From NCBI GenBank assembly GCA_963666535.1, contig OY762913.1, positions 3,038,001 to 3,102,000 on the forward strand: a DNA stretch of 64,000 nucleotides. Direction: 5' to 3'. This document shows positions 17,484 to 26,492 of the stretch, piece by piece (position 1 is the stretch's first letter; every line of letters begins with the position of its first letter). The notes beneath the pieces are model-generated. The model was given only the letters and a program-made list of their open reading frames with translations. It did not search any database and was not told the DNA's origin. The position numbers and the translations under genes are program-made. This DNA comes from G963666535 sp963666535. Lineage in GTDB: Bacteria > Bacillota > Clostridia > Oscillospirales > Oscillospiraceae.

Positions 17484-18683
17484 TTATGATTGAAACAACA
17501 GGCAAATTCTATTTTTGAGCAACGCATCCACGCCGCTTGCGTCAAAATCTACAGCGACTAATTGCACCCCCTGCAGTTTTCGCTGCAGGGCTGAATATAT
17601 CCCCTTTCCGCACACATGATTGCATAAACAACCAAACGGCTGGGCGCCAATGATTTTGCAAAAACCATTTTGATCATGGTTTACAATTTCAGCCCCGATG
17701 AGCCATCCGTCCCCTACCGTACAAGAAGAAGGCATCAGCCCTTTGGCATTTTTCTTGAATTGGGGAAATGCGTCCATGCAATGAAATCCCTGCTCACGAA
17801 TGGCAGAAACCATTGCCCCCTGCAGAGCGCTTAGAAATTGCAACACCAGCCGATAGACCTGTTTCTTTAAAAAAAGTTCGTCCTCCATATGAGAATCCAC
17901 GTAGTACAGGGCATACCAGGAAAAACCGTTGATGGAGTATTCACACTTCATTTCTCGCAGGAATTTTTCCAGATTCCAGTTCCCAAGGCGGCAATATTTG
18001 ATATAAAGCTCGCCAACAATTGCAATTTTGGGAAGTTCAGCTTTTTTTCTGGGTATCTTGTTAAATTCCTCGGCAATGGTATGAAAGCGCTGTTTCATTG
18101 CACGGATCGTAAAATTCGTTCCTCTTTTTAGATCCCCGGACAGCACGGCCGTCCACCCTTGTACACAGCGATCGGTTTCACCGCTATTCACTTCATACGG
18201 AACGATCTGGTTTTTTAAAATCATAAGCAGATCGCTGTAGAAAACCGCAGCCACGGCGCGAACTGCCATGCCGACTGAAATGGGCAACTTTTGTACCTGC
18301 TTTAAATTTTTTATGTTCAGCGAAAGAATGGGAACCTGTTCAAACCCAGCTTTGTCCAGCGCTTTTCGAATGATAGGCACGTAGTTTGACCCGCGACAGG
18401 CATCCCCGCACTGTGGCTCCAGAATGACGGTTTTTTCCGGGTCATACTTTCCGCTTTTCAGCGCAGAAATGATCTGCCCAACAATCAAAATGGCTGGATA
18501 ACATAAATCGTTGTGCGTATATTTTAAACCGACATTTGTGATCTTTTCCTCTGCATCCAAAACAACAGGATAGTATTTCTTTGAGAAAAAGGCGAACTTT
18601 AAAAGTGGGAAATGCATATCAAGCATGGCCGGAATGAGCATTGTATATGGCTGCTTATGCGTTTCTTCGTTAATTTTATACAT
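17484..18683 (-). CDS. 2-hydroxyacyl-CoA dehydratase-type (HGD/activase-related) protein
   Basis: The 399-aa protein resembles the C-terminal HgdB-like module of large acyl-CoA dehydratase activase-related proteins: TMLIPAMLDMHFPLLKFAF, YTHNDLCYPAILIVGQ, LEPQCGDACRGSNY and CNHVCGKG. The cysteines in NDLCYP, QCGDACRG and FGCLCNHVCG would ligate an iron-sulfur cluster. Such proteins usually form part of about 1400-residue polypeptides with an ASKHA ATPase activase. Here the module stands alone, with no activase beside it, so its function is uncertain. The SD is modest (GGCGGAT). No operon partners are visible; terminators flank it. Confidence 0.75.
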   Translation of the reverse strand: MYKINEETHKQPYTMLIPAMLDMHFPLLKFAFFSKKYYPVVLDAEEKITNVGLKYTHNDLCYPAILIVGQIISALKSGKYDPEKTVILEPQCGDACRGSNYVPIIRKALDKAGFEQVPILSLNIKNLKQVQKLPISVGMAVRAVAAVFYSDLLMILKNQIVPYEVNSGETDRCVQGWTAVLSGDLKRGTNFTIRAMKQRFHTIAEEFNKIPRKKAELPKIAIVGELYIKYCRLGNWNLEKFLREMKCEYSINGFSWYALYYVDSHMEDELFLKKQVYRLVLQFLSALQGAMVSAIREQGFHCMDAFPQFKKNAKGLMPSSCTVGDGWLIGAEIVNHDQNGFCKIIGAQPFGCLCNHVCGKGIYSALQRKLQGVQLVAVDFDASGVDALLKNRICLLFQS

Positions 18684-18901
18684 TGCCGATCCGCCTTCTA
18701 TCGTTTATGAACTGTACCGGCCAATTGCTTTTCCACACCTTGCCCCATGGAAAGCGGATGAAGCTTTTTTGCAATGTAAACATAGCACTAAACCGCTAGC
18801 GCAGTTAAGACGACGTGTGAAACGCGTGGCCTGAAATAGCCCTATAAGGGCATAGTGTGGCCAGCGCCTAAAAGGCGCTGCCTTATCTGATGATCACTCA
18901 C

Positions 18902-19542
18902 TTATGCCACAAATGCATTTCTGTTTATTCCCTCAATAACCAGTCTCAAATCCATGAAAGCTGCCACATCATCAAACAATTCGCTGATGCTGCCCATGTC
19001 GGTGAACGGACTTTCCTGCAGGACGGACAAATCCTTCATCATACCGTTTTTCACAATGTAACTGACCACCTGCCGGACGAAATACATCTGTTGGCTGTCC
19101 AGCCCCGCGTCGTTCAAAAACCGAGAGAACGCCTCGTTGGCTGCCTTCTGGCTGAGCCCCACAATAGAGCGCACCAACTCGCCCAGCGGCGTTTTTCCGT
19201 ACTGTGCATCGTACTGCTCCCGGGTACCAAGCTCGCCCCACAGGATGCCTTGCAGCGACTTCACATCCGCCGGTGTGAGAGGTTGATTGCCCTTGAGCTT
19301 TGCAATGCCGGCTTGTCACGCAGAGCGGGCCATTTCAGGTGCTCTTTTCCCTGGAACATGCTGACGTATGTAAGCCCCAGCATATTGCTTTCCTTCTGCC
19401 GGGTATCATCTGTGTTGTCCAGGTCGCGGATGAACATCAGGTAAGTCATCTGTTCGATGACATCCAGCGGATTGGTCAGGCCCCCGGTCCAGAACATCTC
19501 CCACAGCTTGTCGACTTTGTTTTTCAGTTCGCCTGTTATCAT
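18902..19542 (-). pseudogene. hsdM/hsdR: Type I restriction-modification remnant: hsdM start joined to hsdR end
   Basis: From the ATG at 19542 (SD AGGAAG) about 75 codons match the N-terminal helical domain of type I methyltransferase subunits (VDKLWEMFWTGGLTNPLDVI, EQMTYLMFIRDLDN). The frame then leaves homology and stops at 19261. From about 19310, in another frame, the sequence reads KLKGNQPLTPADVKSLQGIL and continues to LVRSIVGLSQKAANEAFSRF and NYIVKNGMM-like text. That is the C-terminal helical domain of HsdR. An internal deletion therefore removed most of hsdM, all of hsdS and most of hsdR, fusing the operon ends out of frame. Neither activity can remain. Confidence 0.75.
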
Positions 19543-19729
19543 ACATGCGCTTCCTTTGCGTTTTATTAAGGCAATCAAATTACTTCTTCGAAATATCATT
19601 GATGCGGGCATCTTTTGGTTTTTGCAATTTTAGATGGAATGATCCAATCACAACCAAGCAAAACGCCACGAACATGCGGCCTTGCGCACATATTTTAGTA
19701 TTTCATTGGAAAAAAGTGATCTTTTCTTT

Positions 19730-19758
19730 ATTATAGCGCAGAAGCAAAGTAGAGACAA
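19730..19758 (-). promoter_or_regulatory. Promoter of the type I R-M remnant
   Basis: On the minus strand TTGTCT (19753-19758), a 17-nt spacer and a perfect TATAAT (19730-19735) lie about 190 nt upstream of the hsdM start. The remnant is probably still transcribed. The rest of 19543-20001 shows no gene. Confidence 0.45.
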
Positions 19759-19962
19759 CAAACATGTTGCGCACCAGTGTAATGTTCTGTTTGAGGTGAC
19801 CAAGGAAGAACGCTTTGCCCAACGTTTCATATGAGACGTAACCCAATAGTCAGAGGTTCGGTGCTCAGAAGTGTTTACCCCACTAGTCGTGCATAATATT
19901 TTGAGGAAATTAATCTTTTACAATGATATTAATAAGTGCAAAAGTCCCCAACGGTTGCATTA

Positions 19963-20003
19963 AATGGCAATCTCCGAAACTATTAGTTCCGGAGATTACC
20001 ATT
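19963..20003 (-). terminator. Terminator-like inverted repeat after the 52-aa gene
   Basis: Arms 19963-19976 and 19990-20003 (14 bp, one mismatch) enclose a 13-nt loop overlapping the stop codon of the small gene. No strong T tract follows on the minus strand, so efficiency is uncertain. Confidence 0.5.
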
Positions 20004-20160
20004 ATTTATTCGTTTTCTTTTCGGCCTCTTTTCGAATTGTGCCGATCTGCTTGTCCGACCGTGTATCCCGTCCACTTTCATTGCGAATCGTTCCGCTTGG
20101 TAATCCGTGCTTCTTTTCAAATGCACCTACTGTACAATCGCTACGTGTTTTTCTAACCAT
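20002..20160 (-). CDS. Small 52-aa basic protein with an internal repeat
   Basis: The ORF begins at ATG 20160 behind AAGGGGAATG and ends at a TAA inside a terminator-like hairpin. The product is highly charged and has no membrane segment. It contains two related halves: KTRSDCTVGAFEKK and DTRSDKQIGTIRKE share TRSD-x3-G-x3-K, which suggests an internal duplication. I do not recognise the family. Start, SD and terminator together make it a real gene candidate. The stretch 20161-20590 to its right holds nothing I can identify. Confidence 0.55.
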   Translation of the reverse strand: MVRKTRSDCTVGAFEKKHGLPSGTIRNESGRDTRSDKQIGTIRKEAEKKTNK

Positions 20161-20604
20161 ATTTCATTCCCCTTACAGTAAAAATATTGTAATTTATGTT
20201 AGCATTTTGTCGCAGCGGTGTCAAGAAAGCATACTTTTTAGCATAAATAACGTTGCCTCTAAAGAAAAAAGTTAGAACGATACCAGTGGAGGTTAATTTT
20301 TTGTACCCAAAAGTCTATTTTCTCTCTTTCCCATACACTGAAAGCCTTGATTTGAAAGGCTTTTGTAGATACTATGCTTTTCAAAAATTAAACAAGAGAA
20401 ATTATACTTTCCCCATAGACGGCGATTTCGTGCTATGGAATTATCCACAGTTATGCACGCCTTAGTATTTATGAAATGCACAGATCTTTTTCTGAATCTG
20501 GGCCTTTTTTGTGCCCAACTTCTGATAATTCACTATTCATAATGCGCAACTTAAACTCTCTGTGGAGATCCTAAGGAGAAGTCAACGATTTTTCGGACAA
20601 TAAG

Positions 20605-21468
20605 TTAAGCACTACATGATAAAGCCCGCTTGTTCCAAGCGGTGAGGAACTGGATTGGGCTAAGGTAGCCCAGGCGTTTCTGAACCCTGCGCCTATTGTA
20701 AAATACCTCAATATATTCGAATATGGCTTGGCGGGCTGCCTCCCGGATCGGATAGAAACGCCAGTGCACGATCTCCTTTTTCAGGATCGAAAAGAAGCTC
20801 TCGCTCCACGCGTTGTCGCCTGGCTTTCCGACAGCGGAAAAGCTCTGTTTCCAGCCGTAAGCGGCTATCTGCCCCATCACGTCAGTCGCAGTGTATTGGC
20901 TGCCGCGATCGCTGTGAAAGATCACGCCCGAGGGCAAACGCCAGCGGTCCTGAGCAGCCTTCAACGTGCTCAGAATAAGCTCCTGTTTCATGTTCTCAGC
21001 TTCACAGGAAGCCAGAACCGTATTGCTGTAGACATCGCGGATCTGGCAAAGGTAGTCAAAGCCTTCGCCGGTTCGAATATAGCTGATATCGCTGGACAAA
21101 ACCTGAAACGGTCTTTCTATTTCAAGCCCCTTCGTCAGGTTCTTATACACTTCTCCACGCGCTTTTCTGCTATCTGTCAAAGACCGCTGCCTACGTCTGC
21201 AGTGGCAGGATTGCAGGCCTTCCTGCGCCATGATGCGTTTAACAACCGGATAGGACGCCGAATCTCCGTTGCGCCTGAAAATACCGCAGATACGCTCGGC
21301 TCCATAGACTCCTTGGCCTTCCTCAAACACAGATATGACCTTCTTGCGTAGTGCGTCGCCGGACGTCTTCCGCCGGTTATGGTCATGCTGCCAAGCGTAA
21401 AACCCGGATGTGGAAACGCCAAGTTTTTCGGCCCACTTCGTCTTGGCATATTTGGTTTCGCTTTTCAT
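20605..21468 (-). CDS. IS3-family transposase OrfB (DDE integrase domain)
   Basis: This is the catalytic half of an IS3 transposase. The HTH_21-like N-terminus (VSTSGFYAWQHD, YGAERICGIF) is followed by the rve core. DISYIRTGEGFDYLC carries the first D, FHSDRGSQYTA the second, and SESFFSILKKE the catalytic E. The C-terminal FYNRRRVQKRLGYLSPIQF is typical. In this family OrfB is made as an OrfAB fusion by -1 frameshifting. The A6 run near the end of orfA (21492-21505) is the likely slip site. No internal stops are seen, so the element may be active. Confidence 0.9.
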   Translation of the reverse strand: MKSETKYAKTKWAEKLGVSTSGFYAWQHDHNRRKTSGDALRKKVISVFEEGQGVYGAERICGIFRRNGDSASYPVVKRIMAQEGLQSCHCRRRQRSLTDSRKARGEVYKNLTKGLEIERPFQVLSSDISYIRTGEGFDYLCQIRDVYSNTVLASCEAENMKQELILSTLKAAQDRWRLPSGVIFHSDRGSQYTATDVMGQIAAYGWKQSFSAVGKPGDNAWSESFFSILKKEIVHWRFYPIREAARQAIFEYIEVFYNRRRVQKRLGYLSPIQFLTAWNKRALSCSA

Positions 21469-21491
21469 CAGGTCGTAGAAATCTGTTGGTT

Positions 21492-21773
21492 TTACTTCTG
21501 ATTTTTTGCGAAGAAGGCCGACGCTTTTTTTAATATGTAGTTTTCCTCTTCCAATTCTGCGTTCCTTCTGCGAAGCTCACTGAGCTCGTCCTGCTGCTGA
21601 GCCATCTGAGTTCTGTCTCCATCCGGCGTGTATTTCTTTCGCCAGCGGTAGATCATATTGCTCGTAACTCCGAGGCTCTCGGCCACTGACTTGACCGGAC
21701 GTTCGCTGCTGTAGCTCATTCGTACCGCTCGCTTCTTGAATTCTTCATCATATTTCTTTCGATTGTTGGACAT
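21492..21773 (-). CDS. IS3-family transposase OrfA
   Basis: The 93-aa protein has an N-terminal helix-turn-helix (KKYDEEFKKRAVRMSYSS, SVAESLGVTSNMIYRWRKKY) that binds the IS ends. A leucine-zipper coiled coil follows (ELRRRNAELEEENYILKKA). Its end, with an A-rich run, is positioned for -1 frameshifting into orfB. The SD AAGGAGCT is just upstream of the ATG. Confidence 0.9.
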   Translation of the reverse strand: MSNNRKKYDEEFKKRAVRMSYSSERPVKSVAESLGVTSNMIYRWRKKYTPDGDRTQMAQQQDELSELRRRNAELEEENYILKKASAFFAKNQK

Positions 21774-21984
21774 TTTGGTAAGCTCCTTTTTGTTGACTGT
21801 ATCTTACCATACTGTCCGAAATTTTAACACCGACCCAAGCTCACCTATAGCTAACGGATAATAAGCTCGTTCGGAAATGCTTTGATCCGCATTAGATTCC
21901 ACATTTGGTCAATGATAGGATAGCGTATAATAATTTTCGTAGTAGTGATAAAAGTAGGCACCCTTTGGCGTCATGAGATAGCAG

Positions 21985-23108
21985 TTAAAAGGTTTGGCAA
22001 ATTGCAAGTGCAAGTTGGACACCCCAGTAGAATGGTAGCGAAGGTTCAGGCAGCATAGATGCCGTCCAGGAATGCGTCGAAAAGTTCTCCGGGGTTCGGT
22101 ATCCTAGTCGCCTGCGTGGGCGTCCATTGAGCTCGTCAGCAAAGGTCAGAACCTGCGCCGGGGAGTACTTTTCAATGGAGGTTCCCTTTGGAATGAAGCC
22201 CCGCAGCATGCCATTGTGGCGCTCGTTAACAGGGCGCTCCCATGACGAATATGGATGTGCAAAGTAAACCTTTGTGCCCCACTGTTCAGTCTGAGCGAGG
22301 CCCTCGAATTCTGAGCCGTTATCAGCAGTGATGGTTTTGAAAACATCGCTGAAATGGTCACCAAACTCGGCGTGTAGCGCCTGCATAGCGGCTTGTACAG
22401 CCTCACTGGTCTTGCCGGGAATCTGCATGGCGATGTAGTTGTCAGTCACTCTTTCGGCAAGCGTAAAGACCACCGCTTCTTTGCCGTTTCGCAGACCGAC
22501 AACGGTATCGGCTTCCCAGTGACCCAGCACAGTACGGGCAGCAACCTCATCAGGACGTTCCTCAATACTGCAACCCTTGGGACGCTTATTGCTTCGGCTC
22601 TTTCCACTGGCGTAGCGGCGTTTCAGGACATCAAGCACTTCAAACAGAGACAAGGGCAAGCCCCCAGCCCACAGTTCGTTGTAAAGAGTCTTGGTGCTCA
22701 CCATCTTATTTTCCTTGAACAACATTGAAGTCTTGCGCAACCCACGCAGGCATCCAAAGACCAGCGATGCTCTCTGACCTGCTGCACAACCCAGTCGATG
22801 AAAGCAATGCAGCTATCCGCCTTATGGGGCTTATGGGGCTTATGGCGCCGGCGTCTGTTTGACCGGTACACCGCATGCCCTCGCTTTGCGGAATAGCTCG
22901 GCACTCGGCCTTTGTTGCTCTTGCGGGGCGGTGTACCGCGACGCAGATCGTTTCCTACGGTGGTTGGCGAGCAGTTAAGCTCTCTGGCGATTGCTCGGTT
23001 TGAGAAATCCATGCGGCGCAGCCGCTGAATGGCGCCTCTATCTTCTCGCTGTAAATGCTGTCTGGGCTTGCGTTCTGGCTCCACTGTGATATAATCTGGG
23101 CAATCCAT
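21985..23108 (-). pseudogene. IS30-family transposase split by a frameshift
   Basis: The 5' part (from 23108) has the IS30 HTH region (REDRGAIQRLRRMDFSNRAI, ARELNCSPTTVGNDLRRG) and loses frame after WSLDACVG near 22740. The second ORF continues with NKMVSTKTLYNELWAGGLPL and the DDE core: LGHWEADTVVG, KTITADNGSEFEG, YSSWERPVNERHNG. IS30 transposases are normally one ORF of about 330-350 aa, so this copy is broken unless it is rescued by frameshifting. Its 3' end lies next to a 22-bp end sequence at 22001-22022. Confidence 0.85.
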
Positions 23109-23171
23109 AGTGATTGTCCTCCTTTGGCAGTTTGGGTGTGTAGTAACTCCATTCTGTTACAATTGATTTAC

Positions 23172-23206
23172 GACAAAAGGCACGGCTGCCAGCCGTGCCT
23201 TTTGTC
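23172..23206. terminator. Strong bidirectional hairpin between IS30 and IS110
   Basis: A perfect 16-bp inverted repeat (23172-23187 with 23191-23206) and a 3-nt loop form a very stable hairpin rich in A on one side and T on the other. It could terminate read-through or be part of the structured IS110 left end. Confidence 0.5.
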
Positions 23207-23209
23207 ATC

Positions 23210-24700
23210 TTGTTGCCTAAGCTGTAGAATGAGGGAGCATTTGGCCTGACGTCTTCATTCTAGGATTTATTACGTCCGCATGGTAGTCAGTCAGCCACCC
23301 TCTCATTTGCAGCGTTCGTTTTATGCAGGTAGCGCCACTGTCACCAGTGCGTTCGCGTCACCAAACAGATAGAATCGGCAACGAGTAAGGATGGTCCGTC
23401 AAATTGCAAATCAATTACAGGAGTGTATTTATGAATGCTGTAGGAATCGACGTTTCCAAGGGGAAAAGCATGGTTGCCGTTACTCGTCCTTTCGGCGAGG
23501 TGGTCACGAAACCTTTTGAGGTACGCCACACCACCAGCGAACTCAAGAGTTTGGCAGACTACTTGAAGAGTCTGGACGGTGAGACACGGGTCATCATGGA
23601 ACATACTGGGCGGTACTATGAACCTGTCGCCCAGATGCTTCACGATTCCGGTCTCTTTGTCAGTGCGATTAATCCAAAACTCATCAAGGACTACGGCAAC
23701 AATTCACTGCGTAAGGTTAAGACGGATAAGGCTGATTCCATGAAGATTGCCAGATACGGTCTCGACAACTGGATCGAGCTGCGTCAACATACTTCGATGG
23801 ATACGATTCGTTACCAACTGAAAACAATGAACCGACAGTATGGCTTGTACACCAGAAACAAGACGGCCCTGAAGAACAATCTGATTTCGCTCCTGGATCA
23901 GACCTTCCCTGACGCAAACGCCCTTTTTGACAGCCGTGCTCGTTCAGATGGGAGCCAGAAGTGGGTTGACTTTGTTACGTCCTTTTGGCATGTAGACTGT
24001 GTGCGAACCATGAGCCAGACTGCCTTCACAGAACGCTACCACAAGTGGTGTGAACGGCATAGATATAACTTTAGCGCCACAAAAGCAGCTGAGATCCATG
24101 CAGAAGCAAAGAATCTGATTGCAATGCTGCCGAAAGATGCCTTGACAAAGCTCCTGATTCAAGAGGCCATTACCCAACTTAATGCAGCCTCCAGAACGGT
24201 TGAATTGCTCCGTGCCGAGATGAAGTACCTTGCCGAGCAGTTACCTGAATATCCCGTTGTGATGTCTATGTATGGAGTTGGCGATTCTTTAGGGCCGCAA
24301 CTCATGGCTGAAATTGGCGATGTGAGCCGATTTGCGCGCAAGGGTTCCTTGACGGCCTTTGCCGGTGTTGACCCGGGAGCAAACCAGTCTGGTACCTATG
24401 AGGCCAAGAGCACACGGGCATCCAAGCACGGTTCCCCAGACCTGCGCAAGACGCTGTTTTTGGTTATGGATGTACTTATTAAGAGAGCACCACCTGATGA
24501 TCCTGTGTTCTGCTTTATGGGAAAGAAACGTGCTGAGGGCAAGCCCTACTTCGTCTACATGACCGCTGGAGCCAACAAGTTCCTTCGCATCTACTATGGC
24601 AGAGCAAAAGAATACTTGGCTACATTGGACGCAACGAAATAACTCCTCTATCTCACTTTTTAGGTCAGCGCATTTTGCGGTGGCCAATTTGTGGTGCAAA
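23210..24700 (+). mobile_element. IS110-family insertion sequence (boundaries approximate)
   Basis: IS110 elements lack terminal inverted repeats, so the ends cannot be fixed by eye. The about 220-nt noncoding stretch before the transposase start (23210-23430) is where IS110-group elements encode their bridge RNA. Assignment of such an RNA here is inference from the family. Confidence 0.6.
23431..24642 (+). CDS. IS110-family transposase (DEDD RuvC-like, Tnp_20)
   Basis: The ATG at 23431 has a GGAGTG SD, which is better than the upstream in-frame start at 23404, and gives 403 aa. The N-terminal DEDD RuvC-like domain starts MNAVGIDVSKGKSMVAV and includes VIMEHTGRYYEPV and KVKTDKADSMKIARY. The C-terminal Tnp_20 domain contains the conserved VMSMYGVGDSLGPQLMAEIG, with FAGVDPGANQSG and the catalytic-serine region. 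These enzymes act with a bridge RNA to insert site-specifically. No stops or frameshifts are seen, so the enzyme looks intact. Confidence 0.9.
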   Translation: MNAVGIDVSKGKSMVAVTRPFGEVVTKPFEVRHTTSELKSLADYLKSLDGETRVIMEHTGRYYEPVAQMLHDSGLFVSAINPKLIKDYGNNSLRKVKTDKADSMKIARYGLDNWIELRQHTSMDTIRYQLKTMNRQYGLYTRNKTALKNNLISLLDQTFPDANALFDSRARSDGSQKWVDFVTSFWHVDCVRTMSQTAFTERYHKWCERHRYNFSATKAAEIHAEAKNLIAMLPKDALTKLLIQEAITQLNAASRTVELLRAEMKYLAEQLPEYPVVMSMYGVGDSLGPQLMAEIGDVSRFARKGSLTAFAGVDPGANQSGTYEAKSTRASKHGSPDLRKTLFLVMDVLIKRAPPDDPVFCFMGKKRAEGKPYFVYMTAGANKFLRIYYGRAKEYLATLDATK

Positions 24701-24789
24701 CTTTGCCGAGTCTAATTTTCTTTATTTTATCCTTGACTTTTTATTTGCAGGCTACCATAAGGAAAATCGCTATGGATTTTTCTGTTTAA

Positions 24790-24811
24790 GTGTCCAACTT
24801 CATCTTACAAC
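24790..24811 (-). repeat. Solitary IS30-type end in inverted orientation
   Basis: The 22 nt match, in inverted orientation, the end at 22001-22022 beside the IS30 transposase (17 of 22, including GTTGGACAC). It may be the true right end of the IS30 element, split by the IS110 insertion, or a relic. The gap 24643-25411 otherwise holds a weak 101-codon ORF (24892-25197) that I do not trust, and the inverted-repeat element below. Confidence 0.45.
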
Positions 24812-25155
24812 CGACCTTCAAAAAAATATTTGACTTTAATGATAATCTTTGCTTACCATCAATTTGTATCAAAATGGAAGTATAAGTAATTATGGAAAGG
24901 AGTAACGGTGATGTATCAGAAGTGAAACAATTTCAGGGAAGTATTGGATATTTGCGACGAAACGGATTTGACCTCGGCGCCACCAAGGTAAATAAAAAGC
25001 GAGCCTTTTTGCAGCACATTTACGAGAAAATGTGCCTGCCGCTTTTGTCACTCGGACAAAGCCATCAATGGTATGCGGCTACCGCTTTGCCGCTATGGCA
25101 AGCCCTAAATATGGGTATGCGGATTATTACTAAACTTTCAAATACACCAAGCCAG

Positions 25156-25314
25156 CCCAGCGTCTCTATTTTGCACTCCATCAAATCATATGATTGAGTC
25201 TCTTGCCACCCGGTTGCGGCAATGCGGTCCCACCCGCATTGAGGCCTGATGTTGAGCAACACAAACACCCCTGTTGGGGTTGCGCCTGTTGGAATGCAAA
25301 ATAGAGACGCTGGG
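25156..25314. repeat. 159-bp element with 24-bp terminal inverted repeats (MITE-like)
   Basis: Arms 25156-25179 and 25291-25314 are inverted repeats of 24 bp with one mismatch. The interior has no ORF and contains smaller palindromes. A miniature inverted-repeat transposable element or a structured RNA would fit. No transposase with matching ends is visible here. Confidence 0.5.
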
Positions 25315-25411
25315 GGAAAACAGCGTAAGAATGCCGACGTTTCAGGCAAAAAACGTATTGCGAGCGATAGAAAACGCGAGAAATATGTTGTTTGCCATTG
25401 GCTAACCCATA

Positions 25412-26341
25412 ATGCATCAAGTGGACAAAATCATGAAGTCCTGCAACGAGAAAAGCATAAAAACCAGATATCGATATCACCAAGCAACCGAGAGATTTTG
25501 TGGCTTTTTGGCACAAGAGTATCGATTACAGAAATTCCAGAATGTGAAGGAAAAACACTTTGTCAGATATTCCGACTATCTCGGAAAGTCAGGTTATTCC
25601 GCAAGCTACATTAAGACAGAACTGTCAGGCATTCGCTTTTTTGCGGACAAAGCTGGCATAAAAGTCAGTCTGCCAAGTAACCAAACCCTGAATATTGCGA
25701 AGCGTCAGATCGGTCAGCTGGACCGCGCCTGGACACGTGAAGAGATTGACGCCGCCGTACGACTTGCCCAAAGCATGGGGCGTATGGATATCTGTCTCGC
25801 AATTAAAATGGCATCCATCTATGGTATGCGTATCGAAGAGGTGTGCAAATGTCAAACCAACCATGTAAAGTCCGCCCTTGAACACGGAGAATTATATATC
25901 AAAGGCAAATTCGGTCAGGTGCGGTATCTGCATTTTACGTCACCACAACAACAAGAATTGGCGGCAGAACTTTTGAAATTTGCCGCACATCAAAAAAGAT
26001 CTGGCACAGATAGAATTTTGTACGACAGCGTCAAAGGCGCGACTTAGAGGGAAAAAACATCAATCCAGAACTGGATAACCAACCATAGGCGTAAGTTCAT
26101 GGAACCTAGCCGTGGTGCCGCAGAACAGTTCCGGCTCGCGGAAAAAGAAGCTCAGAAAAATGGCGTTAAGCTTAAAACTGACACAGTGACTTTTCATGGA
26201 CTGCGTCATTATTTTGCACAGGAACGATTTGAATGTTATCAGTCTTCAGGTTGCAGCTCAAAAGCCGCGCGGCTCAATGTCTCCGAGGAGTTGGGGCACC
26301 ATAGAGCGGCTGTCACAAAAATTTATTTGTCAGAAAAATAG
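25412..26341 (+). pseudogene. Tyrosine recombinase (integrase) interrupted by an in-frame amber codon
   Basis: The first 211 codons form an integrase N-terminus and the start of the catalytic domain (YSDYLGKSGYSASYIKTELS, MASIYGMRIEEVCKC with the first catalytic R, and IKGKFGQVRYL). A TAG at 26045 interrupts the frame. The same frame continues at once, through FHGLRHYFAQERF (HxxR box) and VSEELGHHRAAVTKIYL (H and catalytic Y), to 26341. A single nonsense mutation therefore separates two otherwise consistent halves. It probably belonged to the element ending at the ssrA-like sequence near 27.31 kb. Confidence 0.75.
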
Positions 26342-26492
26342 GACAAGCAGTCAAAATGAACTGAGAAGACAATTCATAGATTCTTCTTTTGATTCTATGC
26401 CTATATATTCGCTTTTCTGAATTATCTGATATTCTTATTTATCAGATAATTTGGAAAAGCATCAAAAATCAATATACGAGAAAGGTGATCTA

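Larger units (their letters stand above)
20583..21829 (-). mobile_element. IS3-family insertion sequence
   Basis: Two overlapping-type transposase ORFs (orfA and orfB) on the minus strand are bounded by an inverted repeat: TTTCGGACAATA at 20591-20602 and its near complement at 21810-21821 (11 of 12). Outer boundaries are approximate, because the terminal few bases and target duplication are not clear by eye. Confidence 0.8.

Noticed and set aside
20161..20590. Short ORFs in the gap left of the IS3 element
   Set aside because: No SD, no motifs, AT-rich; nothing supportable.
24892..25197. 101-codon plus-strand ORF
   Set aside because: No recognisable motif, and it runs into the inverted-repeat element; the SD-like AAGGAG sits inside the ORF and fits a different start leading to a five-codon peptide. 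Left out as a gene.
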